NCBI GenBank assembly: GCA_001544595.2
Contig: FCOH02000012.1
Coordinates: 124,001-188,000, forward strand
Direction: 5' to 3'
Length of the DNA: 64,000 bases
DNA from: Caballeronia peredens
Lineage (GTDB): Bacteria; Pseudomonadota; Gammaproteobacteria; Burkholderiales; Burkholderiaceae
Below, piece by piece: positions 10,651 through 19,829 of this stretch (positions within the stretch are counted from its first letter, which is position 1; each line of letters opens with the position of its first letter). The notes under the pieces were generated by a model. That model worked only from the letters and a program-made list of their open reading frames with translations, was not told the DNA's origin and ran no database searches. The position numbers and the translations under genes are program-made.

Positions 10651-10955
10651 TCCTGCCACCTGAACCGTGGGGCGTCCCGCGTATGGGCACGCGGGACAAA
10701 TGTCGCTCTGGGCTGAGGGCGGCAATAGTGGGGTCCGAGAGCGGCACCCGGCGGTGCGCCGGGTAAGCCTTGGTCGGTCAGACGGTTTGTCGTCGGGTGT
10801 CCGCGTCGGATTGTTGCAAATTGCGTCCTATCGCTTTGACGCAAGCAGTGCTAGAAATTCCTTTTGTCGAAACTCAGAACTATCTGGTGGTGTTCGCGAC
10901 TAATCTGCCTAGACTTCGCGGGCCGTATCACCACCGTTAATCAAGGAGTTGAACA
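10651..10955. other. Intergenic region after glxR, with a strong hairpin
   Basis: No gene is seen in these 305 bp. The notable element is a perfect 9-bp inverted repeat, GTCCCGCGT (10674-10682) and ACGCGGGAC (10689-10697), with a 6-base loop. It has no T-run after it, so it is not a standard terminator; it could be a weak or factor-assisted one for the gcl operon. The remainder presumably holds the promoter of the next gene. Confidence 0.5.
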
Positions 10956-11450
10956 ATGGGAATTCTCAGCTTTATCAAGGAAGCAGGCGAGAAACTCTTC
11001 GGCGCCGCCACGCCGAGCGCACAGGCAGCGCCGGCGTCCGCGCCTGTCGATGTCGCCGCGCTGAATCAGAAAGCAGGCGAAGCCATCGCCGCCTATATCC
11101 GCTCGCAAGGTCTCAACGCGGACAATCTCGACGTGAAATATGACGGTGCGTCGCACACGGTTACCGTGTCCGGTCAGGCGCCCGATCAGGCGACCAAGGA
11201 GAAGATTCTCGTCGCCGCCGGCAACGTGCAGCACGTCGACAAGGTGGACGACCAGCTCACCGTGCCGAACAGCGAACCCGAGTCGCAGTATCACACCGTC
11301 GTGTCGGGCGACAATCTCTGGAAGATCGCGGAAAAGTACTACGGCAGCGGCGCGAAGAACGATGTCATCTTCGAGGCGAACAAGCCGATGCTGAAGAGCC
11401 CGGACAAGATCTATCCGGGACAGGTGCTGCGTATCCCGGCCGCGAACTGA
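10956..11450 (+). CDS. BON and LysM domain protein, Kbp/YgaU-like
   Basis: A 164-residue protein with an N-terminal amphipathic segment (MGILSFIKEAGEKLFG), a BON domain (about residues 40-100, with EKILVAAGNVQHVDKVDDQL) and a C-terminal LysM domain (YHTVVSGDNLWKIAEKYYG to the end). The order and the ending EANKPMLKSPDKIYPGQVLR match the E. coli potassium-binding protein Kbp (YgaU) closely, so a role in potassium or osmotic homeostasis is likely by homology. An Ala/Pro-rich linker follows the N-terminus. AAGGAG precedes the ATG. Confidence 0.9.
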   Translation: MGILSFIKEAGEKLFGAATPSAQAAPASAPVDVAALNQKAGEAIAAYIRSQGLNADNLDVKYDGASHTVTVSGQAPDQATKEKILVAAGNVQHVDKVDDQLTVPNSEPESQYHTVVSGDNLWKIAEKYYGSGAKNDVIFEANKPMLKSPDKIYPGQVLRIPAAN

Positions 11451-11490
11451 CCGGCCGCCGTCTCAACGAGATCAACGAAAATCAACGAAA

Positions 11491-11514
11491 ACGCGAACCG
11501 AGGTTCGCGTTTTT
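11491..11514 (+). terminator. Intrinsic terminator after the Kbp-like gene
   Basis: CGCGAAC (11492-11498) pairs with GTTCGCG (11503-11509) around a short loop, followed by TTTTTG. It lies between two convergent genes and could work for both, because A-rich sequence precedes the stem. Confidence 0.8.
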
Positions 11515-11519
11515 GCTTT

Positions 11520-12512
11520 TCAGTATGTGTCGAAAATACGCTGCAGGTCGTTCGCGCCCGAGGCCAGCGCGAGCATCAGCAGCACGCGCGCCTTGTACGG
11601 ATTGAGCGTGCCCGCGCTGACCGTGCCGAGCGCATCGTCGGACGCAGCGCCGTTGCGCATCACGTGACCCGAGCCGACGCGCGATGCGCGCACCACCGCG
11701 ACGCCCTTCTTCACCGCGTCGGCGAGCGCGTGCGTGAGTGTCGCATGCATCGAGCCGTTACCCGTCCCCGCCACGACGATGCCGCGCACGCCCGCCGCGA
11801 CGAGCGCATCGACCGTCACGCGCGAGGCGTCCGCGTAACTCGCGACGATCTCGACCGTCGGCCATGCATCGGTCACGGCAAACTCGCTCGCGGCGGTATG
11901 CGGCCGCACGACCGTGCGCTGGAACTCGACGCGTCCGTCCTGCACGAAGCCGAGCGCGCCGGTTTCGGGCGAGCGGAAGGCATCGACGGCGTAGGTGCTC
12001 GTCTTGGTGACATCGCGCGCGCTGTGAATCTGGTTGTTGAACGCGACGAGCACGCCCTTGCCCGCCGCATCCTTCGATGCCGCGACCGTCACCGCATTGA
12101 GCAGGTTCAGCGGGCCGTCGGCGGAAAGCGCGGTCGACGGGCGCATCGCCGCCGTCAGCACCACGGGCTTTGCGCTCTTCACCGTGAGATGCAGCAGATA
12201 GGCGGTTTCTTCGAGCGTATCGGTGCCGTGCGTGACGACGACGCCATCGATATCGTCCTGCGCGAGGAGCGCATCGATGCGCCGGCTGAGCGTCGTCCAC
12301 AGCGCGGCGCACATGTCCTTGCTGTCGATGCTCGCGATCTGTTCGGCGTGGATGCGCGCGACGTTGCCGAGCGCGGGCACGGCATCGAGCAGCTTGTCGA
12401 CGCCGACGACGCCCGCCTTGTAGCCCGCCGTCTTCGATGCATCGCCCGCCTGTCCGGCGATGGTGCCGCCCGTGGCGAGCACGGCGATGCGAGGGAGAGA
12501 GGAAGTATTCAT
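11520..12512 (-). CDS. L-asparaginase (type II-like family)
   Basis: A 330-residue enzyme that hydrolyses asparagine to aspartate and ammonia. Both catalytic-threonine motifs are present: VLATGGTIAG near residue 15 and VVTHGTDTLEETAY near residue 95. No signal peptide is evident, since the N-terminus MNTSSLPRIAVLATGG leads directly into the first beta strand. The protein could therefore be cytoplasmic despite its resemblance to the type II group. It is convergent with the Kbp-like gene and downstream of cysB on the same strand (31 bp gap), but its function has no clear link to sulfur uptake. Confidence 0.93.
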   Translation of the reverse strand: MNTSSLPRIAVLATGGTIAGQAGDASKTAGYKAGVVGVDKLLDAVPALGNVARIHAEQIASIDSKDMCAALWTTLSRRIDALLAQDDIDGVVVTHGTDTLEETAYLLHLTVKSAKPVVLTAAMRPSTALSADGPLNLLNAVTVAASKDAAGKGVLVAFNNQIHSARDVTKTSTYAVDAFRSPETGALGFVQDGRVEFQRTVVRPHTAASEFAVTDAWPTVEIVASYADASRVTVDALVAAGVRGIVVAGTGNGSMHATLTHALADAVKKGVAVVRASRVGSGHVMRNGAASDDALGTVSAGTLNPYKARVLLMLALASGANDLQRIFDTY

Positions 12513-12543
12513 GCCGGCGATTGTAAATCAGCCGGCCAGGGAA

Positions 12544-13470
12544 TCACGCCGCTTCGCGAAGCTGGGCGGCGATCTGTGCTTCGTCGAGTTGCGGCGCGAA
12601 CATCTCGATCAGCCGGTACGCGTACGCGCGCAGAAACGCGCCCTTTCTCAGGCCGACGCGCGTGGTGCTCGCCTCGAACAAATGCTGCGTATCGAGCGCG
12701 ACGAGTTCGGTGTCGCGTTTGGCGTCATACGCCATTGCCGCCACGATGCCGATGCCCATGCCCAGCTCCACATAAGTCTTGATGACGTCGGCGTCGATCG
12801 CGGTCAGCACGATGTCGGGCATCGCGCCCACGCTCGCAAACGCCTGATCGACGTGCGAGCGGCCGGTGAAGTCGGTGTCGTAGGTGACGATCGGATATTC
12901 GGCGATCTGCTCGAGCGTGAGATTCTCAAGCCCGACGAGCGGATGATCCTTCGGCACCACGACCGTGTGATGCCACGAATAGCACGGGAACGTGACGATG
13001 TCCGGATAGCGGTCGAGCGCCTCGGTCGAGATGCCGATGTCCGCTTCGCCGTTGATGATCATCTGCGCGATCTGCTGCGGGCTGCCCTGGCGCAGCGCGA
13101 GATGCACCTTCGGGAACACCTCGGTGAACTGGCGGATGACCTTGGGCAGCGCATAACGCGCCTGCGTGTGCGTCGTCGCGACGACGAGATGGCCGTTGTC
13201 CTGATCCGCGAACTGGCGCGCGACGCGCCGCAGGTTTTCGGCGTCGAGCAACATCCGCTCGATCAGCTGATGCACCTGCTTGCCCGGCTCGGTGAGGCCC
13301 GTGAGCCGCTTGCCGCGACGAATGAAGATATCGACGCCCAGTTCGTCCTCGAGATCCTTGATCTGCTTCGAGACGCCCGACTGCGACGTGTAAAGCACGT
13401 TGGCGACCTCAGTCAGATTCATGTTCTGACGCACGGCCTCGCGCACGAAGCGCAATTGCTGGAAGTTCAT
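12544..13470 (-). CDS. cysB: CysB-type LysR regulator of sulfur assimilation
   Basis: A 308-residue LysR-family protein. The N-terminus MNFQQLRFVREAVRQNMNLT and the helix-turn-helix TSQSGVSKQIKDLEDELG are those of CysB/Cbl. The sulfate/acetylserine pocket region (VVATTHTQARYALP) also matches. CysB activates sulfate uptake and reduction genes when N-acetylserine or O-acetylserine signals sulfur need. It lies 33 bp after cysA on the same strand, so it is likely co-transcribed with the transporter it regulates. An AGAGAGG lies before the ATG. Confidence 0.93.
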   Translation of the reverse strand: MNFQQLRFVREAVRQNMNLTEVANVLYTSQSGVSKQIKDLEDELGVDIFIRRGKRLTGLTEPGKQVHQLIERMLLDAENLRRVARQFADQDNGHLVVATTHTQARYALPKVIRQFTEVFPKVHLALRQGSPQQIAQMIINGEADIGISTEALDRYPDIVTFPCYSWHHTVVVPKDHPLVGLENLTLEQIAEYPIVTYDTDFTGRSHVDQAFASVGAMPDIVLTAIDADVIKTYVELGMGIGIVAAMAYDAKRDTELVALDTQHLFEASTTRVGLRKGAFLRAYAYRLIEMFAPQLDEAQIAAQLREAA

Positions 13471-13503
13471 GTCAGCCTCTCTTGATGCTTTTATGTCTTG
13501 ATC

Positions 13504-14562
13504 TTATTGCGCCGGAAACAGGCGCAGCGCGCGCGGCACCGCCGTCACGCCGTCGCCGATGTCGAGTCGGAGCGCGCGCCATGCCTCGCGGTCCAGTTCC
13601 GCCTCGATCACGTTGCCCGCATTGCCTTCCAGCTCGACGCGCACCGAGCCGCCCAGCGTCACCACGCGCCGCACGCCGACCACGATGCCGTCGCGATGGG
13701 CGCCGTCGGCGGGATACAGCGCGAGATCGTGCGGACGGACATACGCGAACGCGCGGCCGCTGAAATGCGCCTGCGCGGCGATCGGGCTCGACGCGCCGTC
13801 CACGACGAAGCCGTTTGCATCGACATTGCCCTGCAGGCGGTTCGCCGCGCCGAGGAATTCGTAGACGAACGAGGTCTGCGGATGATCGTACACGTCTTGC
13901 GGGCTGCCCACCTGCTCCACGCGCCCGTGATTCATCACGACGATGCGGTCCGCGACTTCGAGCGCCTCTTCCTGATCGTGCGTGACGAACAGCGTCGAGA
14001 TATGCAGGTCATCGTGCAGGCGGCGCAGCCAGCTGCGCAGTTCCTTGCGGACCTTGGCGTCGAGCGCGCCGAACGGCTCGTCGAGCAGCAGCACTTTCGG
14101 CTCGACGGCCAGCGCGCGCGCGAGCGCGATGCGCTGCCGCTGCCCGCCCGACAACTCCGACGGGAAGCGCTCCGCGAGCCAGTCGAGTTGCACGAGCTTG
14201 AGCAGTTCGTGCACCTTCTCGCGGATCACGGCGTCGCTCGGGCGTTCGCGGCGCGGCTTCACGCGCAGGCCGAACGCCACGTTCTCGAACACGGTCATGT
14301 GCCTGAACAGCGCGTAATGCTGGAACACGAAGCCCACTTGCCGCTCGCGCGCGCCGACTGCCGCGACGTCCTCGCCGTGCAGCACGACCTGGCCGGCATC
14401 GGCAAATTCGAGGCCCGCGATCACGCGCAGCAGCGTGGTCTTGCCGCAGCCCGAAGGCCCGAGCAGCGCGACGAGTTCGCCCGCCGGAAAATCGAGGGAG
14501 ACGTTGTCGAGTGCGGTGAAATCGCCGAAGCGTTTTTGCAGATTACGAACGATGATGCTCAT
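13504..14562 (-). CDS. cysA: Sulfate/thiosulfate ABC transporter ATPase CysA
   Basis: A 352-residue ATP-binding subunit that powers sulfate import. It has Walker [11 protein letters not shown], the signature [15 protein letters not shown], Walker [13 protein letters not shown] and the switch histidine in [11 protein letters not shown]. The C-terminal TOBE-like domain ([13 protein letters not shown]) is as in CysA. It follows cysW by 15 bp in the operon order sbp-cysT-cysW-cysA-cysB. Confidence 0.97.
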   Translation of the reverse strand: MSIIVRNLQKRFGDFTALDNVSLDFPAGELVALLGPSGCGKTTLLRVIAGLEFADAGQVVLHGEDVAAVGARERQVGFVFQHYALFRHMTVFENVAFGLRVKPRRERPSDAVIREKVHELLKLVQLDWLAERFPSELSGGQRQRIALARALAVEPKVLLLDEPFGALDAKVRKELRSWLRRLHDDLHISTLFVTHDQEEALEVADRIVVMNHGRVEQVGSPQDVYDHPQTSFVYEFLGAANRLQGNVDANGFVVDGASSPIAAQAHFSGRAFAYVRPHDLALYPADGAHRDGIVVGVRRVVTLGGSVRVELEGNAGNVIEAELDREAWRALRLDIGDGVTAVPRALRLFPAQ

Positions 14563-14577
14563 GATGTTGTCGGCCTC

Positions 14578-15486
14578 TCAATGCGTGGCGGTGGCTTTGG
14601 CTTCGCTGACGACCTGCGACATGCGGCGCTCCGCGAGGAGCTTCAACGCGAGTGTCACGAGCGCGAGCAGCGCGAGCAGCGACGCCACCGCGAACGCCGC
14701 CGAAAAGTTGTATTCGTTGTAGAGAATCTCGACGTGCAGCGGCATCGTGTCGGTCTGGCCGCGGATATGGCCCGACACGACCGAGACCGCGCCGAACTCG
14801 CCCATCGCGCGGGCGTTGCAGAGAATCACGCCGTAGAGCAGACCCCACTTCACGTTCGGCAGCGTGACGCGGCGGAAGATCTGCCAGCCCGATGCGCCGA
14901 GCACGTGCGCCGCTTCCTCTTCGTCGTTGCCTTGCGCCTGCATCAGCGGAATCAGTTCGCGTGCGACGAACGGGAACGTGACGAAGATCGTCGCGAGCAC
15001 GATTCCGGGCACCGCGAAGATGATCTGGACGTCGTGCGCGGCGAGCCACGGGCCGAACCAGCCTTGCGCGCCGAACATCAGCACGTAGATGAGGCCCGAG
15101 ATCACGGGCGACACGGAGAACGGCAGATCGATCAGCGTCGTCAGCAGCGCCTTGCCGCGAAACTCGAACTTCGCGATGGCCCACGACGCCGCCAGCCCGA
15201 ACACGACGTTCAGCGGCACGGCGATCGCCGCCGTCATGAGCGTCAGCTTGATCGCGGACCAGGCGTCCGGGTCCTTGAGCGATTCGAAGTAATAGTCGAT
15301 GCCCTTCGCGAACGCCTGCACGAACACCGCGACGAGCGGCACGACGAGAAAGAGCGCGAGAAACACGAGCGCGATGCCGGTCAGCAGCCAGCGCACGGCG
15401 CGCGGCTCGGTGACGGGATTGAGCCGGCTTTCGTGGATGCGCGCGGCCGCGTTCACCGGCAGCGTCTTGCTGTTGGGCGTGCTCAT
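14578..15486 (-). CDS. cysW: Sulfate ABC transporter permease CysW
   Basis: A 302-residue inner-membrane permease with about six hydrophobic segments, beginning WLLTGIALVFLALFLVVPL. The EAA coupling loop is EEEAAHVLGASGWQIFRRVTLP, typically ending with the Gly-x-x-x-x-x-Pro pattern. The ATG overlaps the cysT stop codon by 4 bp (ATGA), which suggests translational coupling. Long upstream in-frame extensions within cysT are spurious. Confidence 0.96.
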   Translation of the reverse strand: MSTPNSKTLPVNAAARIHESRLNPVTEPRAVRWLLTGIALVFLALFLVVPLVAVFVQAFAKGIDYYFESLKDPDAWSAIKLTLMTAAIAVPLNVVFGLAASWAIAKFEFRGKALLTTLIDLPFSVSPVISGLIYVLMFGAQGWFGPWLAAHDVQIIFAVPGIVLATIFVTFPFVARELIPLMQAQGNDEEEAAHVLGASGWQIFRRVTLPNVKWGLLYGVILCNARAMGEFGAVSVVSGHIRGQTDTMPLHVEILYNEYNFSAAFAVASLLALLALVTLALKLLAERRMSQVVSEAKATATH

Positions 15487-16388
15487 GCGTGACCTCCACC
15501 CGGATGTCCGGCATGCAGCGACGGACCGACCGCCACCGCGGGCGCCGCGCCGGTCCGGCTGGTGCGTCGCTGCAGGAACCATTGCAGCGTATTGATGAGC
15601 AGCAGCATCAGGAACGACACGCACAGCATCACGACGGCGAGCGCGGTCGCGCCCGCATAGTCGTACTGTTCGAGCTTCGTGATGATGAGCAGCGACGTGA
15701 TCTCCGACTTCATCGGCACGTTGCCCGCGATGAAGATGACCGAGCCGTATTCGCCGAGCGCCCGCGCAAACGCGAGCGCGAAGCCCGTCAGAAGTGCCGG
15801 AAACAGCGACGGCAGCACGACGCGGCGAAACGTGAGCCAGCGCGTCGCGCCGAGGCAGGCGGCGGCCTCTTCCTGCTCGCGCTCGAAGTCCTCCAGCACC
15901 GGCTGCACCGTGCGCACGACGAACGGCAGGCCGATGAAGGTCAGCGCGACCAGCACGCCCAGCGGCGTGAATGCCACCTTGATGCCGAGCGGCGCGAGAT
16001 ACTGTCCGATCCAGCCGTTGCCCGCGTAGACGGCGGCGAGCGAAATGCCGGCGACGGAAGTGGGCAGCGCGAACGGCAGATCCACGATCGCATCGACGAT
16101 GCGCTTGAACGGAAACGTGTAGCGCACGAGCACCCACGCGACGAGAAAGCCGAACACCGCGTTGATGAGCGCGCCGCCCAGCGCCGCGAAGAACGTCAGC
16201 CGGTACGACGCCAGCACGCGCGGCGAGGTGACCGCGCGCACGAATTGCGCCCAGTCGAGCGTCGCGGTTTTGGCGAAGGTGGCCGCAAGCGGAATCAGCA
16301 CCACGAGGCTCAGATAAGCCACCGTGATGCCGAGCGTCAGGCCGAAACCGGGCAGCGCGCTCGGTTTCCTGAATGTGAGGGTCGTCAT
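15483..16388 (-). CDS. cysT: Sulfate ABC transporter permease CysT
   Basis: A 301-residue permease partner of CysW, with six or so transmembrane helices (GLTLGITVAYLSLVVLIPLA is the first) and the EAA loop EEAAACLGATRWLTFRRVVLP. Two in-frame starts are possible: MIKDES at 16409 and MTTLTF at 16388. The second was chosen because AAGGATG lies about 8 bp before it and homologues start near there. It overlaps cysW by 4 bp. A gap of roughly 100 bp separates it from sbp. Confidence 0.95.
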   Translation of the reverse strand: MTTLTFRKPSALPGFGLTLGITVAYLSLVVLIPLAATFAKTATLDWAQFVRAVTSPRVLASYRLTFFAALGGALINAVFGFLVAWVLVRYTFPFKRIVDAIVDLPFALPTSVAGISLAAVYAGNGWIGQYLAPLGIKVAFTPLGVLVALTFIGLPFVVRTVQPVLEDFEREQEEAAACLGATRWLTFRRVVLPSLFPALLTGFALAFARALGEYGSVIFIAGNVPMKSEITSLLIITKLEQYDYAGATALAVVMLCVSFLMLLLINTLQWFLQRRTSRTGAAPAVAVGPSLHAGHPGGGHA

Positions 16389-16492
16389 CCTTGATTCATC
16401 CTTGATCATCCTGCGTTGCGCGCCGGGGTCGGGCGCGCGTTTGCTGCTGTCGCGCGCGGCGTCTTGGTGCGCCGCGTCGCGGGTCTCTCAGC

Positions 16493-17527
16493 TCATTGCG
16501 GCTGATAGATCGAATCGAACACGCCGCCGTCCGCGAAATGCGTCTTTTGCGCCTTGGTCCAGCCGCCGAAGGTGTCGTCGATGGTGTAGAGCTTCAGCTT
16601 CGGAAACTGCTTCGTGAGGTCCGCCGGCACCTTGTCCGAACGCGGCCGATAAAAGTTGCGCGCCGCGATCTGCTGGCCTTCGTCGCTATACAGATACTTG
16701 AGGTACGCCTCGGCGAGCTTGCGCGTGCCGTGCTTGTCGACGACCTTGTCCACCACCGCGACCGGCGGCTCCGCCAGAATGCTCACGGTCGGCACCACGA
16801 TTTCGAACTTGTCCGTGCCGAATTCCTTCACGGAGAGGAACGCCTCGTTTTCCCACGCGATCAGCACGTCGCCCTGCCCGCGTTGCACGAAACTCGTGGT
16901 CGCGCCGCGCGCGCCGGAATCGAGCACGCCCGCGTTCTTGTAGAGCTTCGTCACGAAGTCTTTCGCGGTCTGCTCGTTGCCGCCCGGCTTGTGCTGCGCA
17001 TAGGCCCACGCCGCGAGATAGTTCCAGCGCGCGCCGCCCGAAGTCTTCGGGTTCGGCGTGACGATCGACACGCCGGGCTTGGCCAGGTCGTCCCAGTCCT
17101 TGATGTGCTTCGGATTGCCCTTGCGCACGAGAAACACGATCGTCGACGTGTACGGGGACGCGTTGTCCGGCAGGCGCTTTTGCCAGTCCGCGCCGACCAG
17201 GCCCTTGCTGGCGAGGGCGTCGATGTCGTAGGCGAGCGCGAGCGTCACGACATCGGCCTGCAGGCCGTCGAGCACCGCGCGCGCCTGGCCGCCCGAGCCG
17301 CCGTGCGATTGCTTGAACGTGACGGTCTCGCCGGTCTCGGCCTTCCACTTCTTGGCGAAAGCCTGATTGAAGTCCTGATACAGCTCGCGGGTGGGATCGT
17401 ACGAAACGTTCAGGAACGACGTCTCCGCGTGCGCGGACGCGCTCATGCCGAAGCCCGCCGCCGTCAGCGCCGCCGCCGCGAACAGGCGCAACGCGCCCTT
17501 GCCCAATCCCAGTCTGAAGCTATGCAT
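16493..17527 (-). CDS. sbp: Periplasmic sulfate-binding protein
   Basis: A 344-residue substrate-binding protein of the sulfate ABC importer. The N-terminus carries a Sec signal peptide ([16 protein letters not shown], cleavage after AHA near residue 34). The mature part shows the family pattern [36 protein letters not shown] and [19 protein letters not shown], where backbone groups bind sulfate. It is the first gene of the operon. An upstream dyad at 17583-17596 may be part of the CysB control region. Confidence 0.96.
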   Translation of the reverse strand: MHSFRLGLGKGALRLFAAAALTAAGFGMSASAHAETSFLNVSYDPTRELYQDFNQAFAKKWKAETGETVTFKQSHGGSGGQARAVLDGLQADVVTLALAYDIDALASKGLVGADWQKRLPDNASPYTSTIVFLVRKGNPKHIKDWDDLAKPGVSIVTPNPKTSGGARWNYLAAWAYAQHKPGGNEQTAKDFVTKLYKNAGVLDSGARGATTSFVQRGQGDVLIAWENEAFLSVKEFGTDKFEIVVPTVSILAEPPVAVVDKVVDKHGTRKLAEAYLKYLYSDEGQQIAARNFYRPRSDKVPADLTKQFPKLKLYTIDDTFGGWTKAQKTHFADGGVFDSIYQPQ

Positions 17528-17582
17528 TCCCCGTTCTCCGTCTTATCGAATTGACGGAATCAGTCTATCGACACGCCTATAT

Positions 17583-17596
17583 GATTAGAAATAATC
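17583..17596. promoter_or_regulatory. Small dyad upstream of sbp, possible CysB or promoter element
   Basis: GATTA and TAATC form a 5-bp inverted repeat around GAAA in a local AT-rich stretch about 55 bp before the sbp start. CysB sites are poorly conserved, so assignment is a guess from position. Confidence 0.25.
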
Positions 17597-17729
17597 GTTT
17601 CTCACTTTTTTATACGTAAAACTGCTAAGAACGATATTCCCGGACGTGCTAAGGGCGAACGGGCGTACAGGTGGCTGCCTGTGGCCTTGCGGGCGCGAAC
17701 TTAAAGTAAAGCTTGAAAAGAGACAAATA

Positions 17730-17745
17730 CTGTATAAAAATACAG
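17730..17745 (+). promoter_or_regulatory. SOS box 1 (LexA operator)
   Basis: CTGTATAAAAATACAG matches the gamma/beta-proteobacterial LexA consensus CTGT-N8-ACAG with an AT-rich core. It lies 41 bp before the lexA GTG start, which fits autoregulation. Confidence 0.9.
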
Positions 17746-17749
17746 TCAC

Positions 17750-17765
17750 CTGTCCATCCATACAG
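17750..17765 (+). promoter_or_regulatory. SOS box 2 (LexA operator)
   Basis: CTGTCCATCCATACAG also has perfect CTGT and ACAG half-sites, but a GC-richer core. It starts 20 bp after box 1, two helical turns, so two LexA dimers could bind side by side. Confidence 0.8.
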
Positions 17766-17785
17766 TGCCTGAGGGGTTCGAGCCT

Positions 17786-18445
17786 GTGACCAAGACATCC
17801 AAACTTACCGCCCGCCAGCAGCAGGTGTTCGAACTGATCCAGCGCGCAATCGAGCGTACGGGCTTCCCGCCCACGCGCGCGGAGATTGCCGCGGAACTCG
17901 GATTCAGCTCAGCGAACTCGGCGGAGGAACACCTTCGGGCGCTTGCGCGCAAGGGCGTGATCGAACTGGCGGCGGGCTCGTCGCGCGGCATCCGCCTGCT
18001 GGACCGCTCGGAAGAGTTGCCGCATCAGTTCACGCTGCCGCATCAGAGCATCATGCAGTTGTCGCTGCCGCTCGTCGGGCGCGTCGCGGCGGGTAGCCCG
18101 ATCCTCGCGCAGGAGCATATCTCGCAGCATTACATGTGCGATCCCGCGCTCTTCTCCAGCAAGCCGGACTATCTGCTGAAGGTGCGCGGGCTGTCCATGC
18201 GCGACGCAGGCATTCTCGACGGCGACCTGCTCGCCGTGCAGAAACGCAGCGAGGCGAAAGACGGCCAGATCGTGGTTGCGCGTCTCGGCGACGACGTCAC
18301 GGTCAAGCGCTGGAAGCGCCGGACCGACGGCGTCGAGCTGATTGCGGAGAATCCGGACTACGAGAACATCTTCGTGCGCTCCGGCAGCGGAGATTTCGCG
18401 CTGGAAGGCATCGCGGTCGGATTGATCCGCTCGGGCGAATTCTGA
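17786..18445 (+). CDS. lexA: LexA repressor
   Basis: A 219-residue SOS repressor. The N-terminal winged helix ([27 protein letters not shown]) binds operators. The C-terminal S24-type domain shows the Ala102-Gly103 self-cleavage bond in GRVAAGSP, the catalytic Ser137 in VRGLSM and Lys174 in VTVKRW. The GTG at 17786 was chosen because GAGGGG lies 9 bp before it and the family starts at TKTSKLT; an upstream GTG at 17765 falls inside SOS box 2. Two SOS boxes upstream show autorepression. Confidence 0.97.
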   Translation: MTKTSKLTARQQQVFELIQRAIERTGFPPTRAEIAAELGFSSANSAEEHLRALARKGVIELAAGSSRGIRLLDRSEELPHQFTLPHQSIMQLSLPLVGRVAAGSPILAQEHISQHYMCDPALFSSKPDYLLKVRGLSMRDAGILDGDLLAVQKRSEAKDGQIVVARLGDDVTVKRWKRRTDGVELIAENPDYENIFVRSGSGDFALEGIAVGLIRSGEF

Positions 18446-18580
18446 CGTCCCGCTCGGCGTTGGCAAGAGGCGACACACAGGCAACCAGCAAGACAAACAC
18501 CGTGAAATTGCTTGATCGCTCGCCGCAATGAGACAGGAAATGTCTCGTTAAAAGCGCAATATCGCCTCACCAACTGCTTC

Positions 18581-18601
18581 AACGCCCCAGTCAGGGCGTT
18601 T
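18581..18601 (+). terminator. Possible terminator in the lexA downstream region
   Basis: AACGCCC (18581-18587) and GGGCGTT (18594-18600) form a 7-bp stem with a CAGTCA loop, followed by only a short T-run. It lies 135 bp after the lexA stop. Confidence 0.4.
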
Positions 18602-18671
18602 CACGAACAACAAGCATGACGGCCACCGTCCACGGCGCGCCGCGGTGCGTCCTATCGTCTGGAGAGTCATC

Positions 18672-18998
18672 ATGGAACGTTTCGCCCGTTTGCTGCCCTT
18701 CCGCCAGTTCGGCCGTCTGCGTCATCTGCGCGCGCTGATCGACTGCGGCATGCCGCAGTCCGAAGCCGCACCGGATCTCTTCGACGACATGCCCGCGCTG
18801 CCGTCACGTCAGCCGGCGTTCGCGCGCGTATCGTTGAACAGCAGCGTGCATGCCGAGCCCGCGGAACGCGCGCCGGTGCGCGTCTATCGCGGGCAGTCGC
18901 GCGTGATTCTCGTGGGCAAGATCGACGAGGTTTCGCGCATGATCGACCGCTGCATCGCAGAGGAGAATGCCGGGCTGCCGGGCGGAATTCTCGCGTGA
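18672..18998 (+). CDS. Unknown 108-residue protein downstream of lexA
   Basis: I do not recognise this protein. It begins MERFARLLPFRQFGRLRHLR, a basic amphipathic start, passes through a Pro/Ala-rich middle, and ends with a short conserved-looking domain (VRVYRGQSRVILVGKIDEVSRMIDRC). It has no signal peptide and no hydrophobic helix. GGAGAG precedes the ATG at 18672 at good spacing; an in-frame upstream start at 18645 has no ribosome site. No SOS box was seen directly in front of it. Codon use is like its neighbours, so it is probably a real gene. Confidence 0.7.
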   Translation: MERFARLLPFRQFGRLRHLRALIDCGMPQSEAAPDLFDDMPALPSRQPAFARVSLNSSVHAEPAERAPVRVYRGQSRVILVGKIDEVSRMIDRCIAEENAGLPGGILA

Positions 18999-19132
18999 GG
19001 CGCGCGCGGAGCGTGGCGGTGGCGAACTAAAGGAAGGGCACGGAGCGCGAAGAACGCGAATTCCCGGGATATAACGCGCAAATGCGTGGTCAATTCCAGA
19101 TTCGCGTTTTGCAAGAGAGGCTTCGTCGTCGC

Positions 19133-19768
19133 ATGAATCGCACTTCCCGCTCTGTTCTGAGCACGCTCGTCGTTCTGGTTATTGTCGCCGCGCTCGGGTT
19201 CATTTATGCATCACCGTACATCGTGCTGAACCGCGTGAAGCGCGCGGCCGATGCGCGCGACGCGCAGACCGTCAATCAATACGTCGATTTTCCCGCGCTG
19301 CGTGAAAGTCTGAAGGAGCAAGTCACCGCGCTGCTCACGCGGCGTGTGGATATCCAAAAGAGCGGCAATCCGCTTGCGATCATCGGCGCGATGATCGGCG
19401 CTGCGGTCGTCGGTCCGCTGGTGGATTCCTATGCGACACCGGACGGCGTCGCGGCGATTCTGAACGGCATTCCCCCGCGCGGAAATCCCGGCGAGCAGCC
19501 GCCGCGTGCAGACGATGTCCCGTCGGCCGACCCTCCGGCCGCGCCGGCGCCCGGCGCTGCTACGGCGCAGGAAAACGCGCCGCAAACCCCGCTGGAAGCA
19601 CGACAGGAAGCGCCGAAGCAGCCCCCGATGACGACCGCCCGATATCGCGGCCTCAACACGTTCGTCGTGACTTACCAGCACGGCGCGGGCGATGCGAAAT
19701 ATTCGGCCATCTTCCATCGCGACGGACTGGTGTCGTGGAAGCTCGTCGCGGTCGATCTGAACGGCTGA
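19133..19768 (+). CDS. DUF2939 membrane-anchored protein
   Basis: A 211-residue protein with one N-terminal transmembrane helix (LSTLVVLVIVAALGFIYASP) and a DUF2939 domain in the periplasm, recognised by RVKRAADARDAQTVNQYVDFPALRESL split over residues 38-65. A Pro/Ala-rich linker (residues about 125-165) leads to a conserved C-terminal segment (YRGLNTFVVTYQH). The function of DUF2939 is unknown. The start MNRTSRS was preferred over 19082 because the helix begins a few residues after it. It stands alone between two unrelated genes. Confidence 0.85.
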   Translation: MNRTSRSVLSTLVVLVIVAALGFIYASPYIVLNRVKRAADARDAQTVNQYVDFPALRESLKEQVTALLTRRVDIQKSGNPLAIIGAMIGAAVVGPLVDSYATPDGVAAILNGIPPRGNPGEQPPRADDVPSADPPAAPAPGAATAQENAPQTPLEARQEAPKQPPMTTARYRGLNTFVVTYQHGAGDAKYSAIFHRDGLVSWKLVAVDLNG

Positions 19769-19829
19769 TGCATCGCGCGCGCCGGACGCGCTGAAAAAGC
19801 GCGCTCACAAGGCACGCTCGAAAGCACGC

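Noticed and set aside
16389-17630. A sulfur-related riboswitch (SAM type) in front of the sulfate operon
   Set aside because: No long conserved leader is present. The leader is short and holds only a 5-bp dyad, so control by CysB is more likely.
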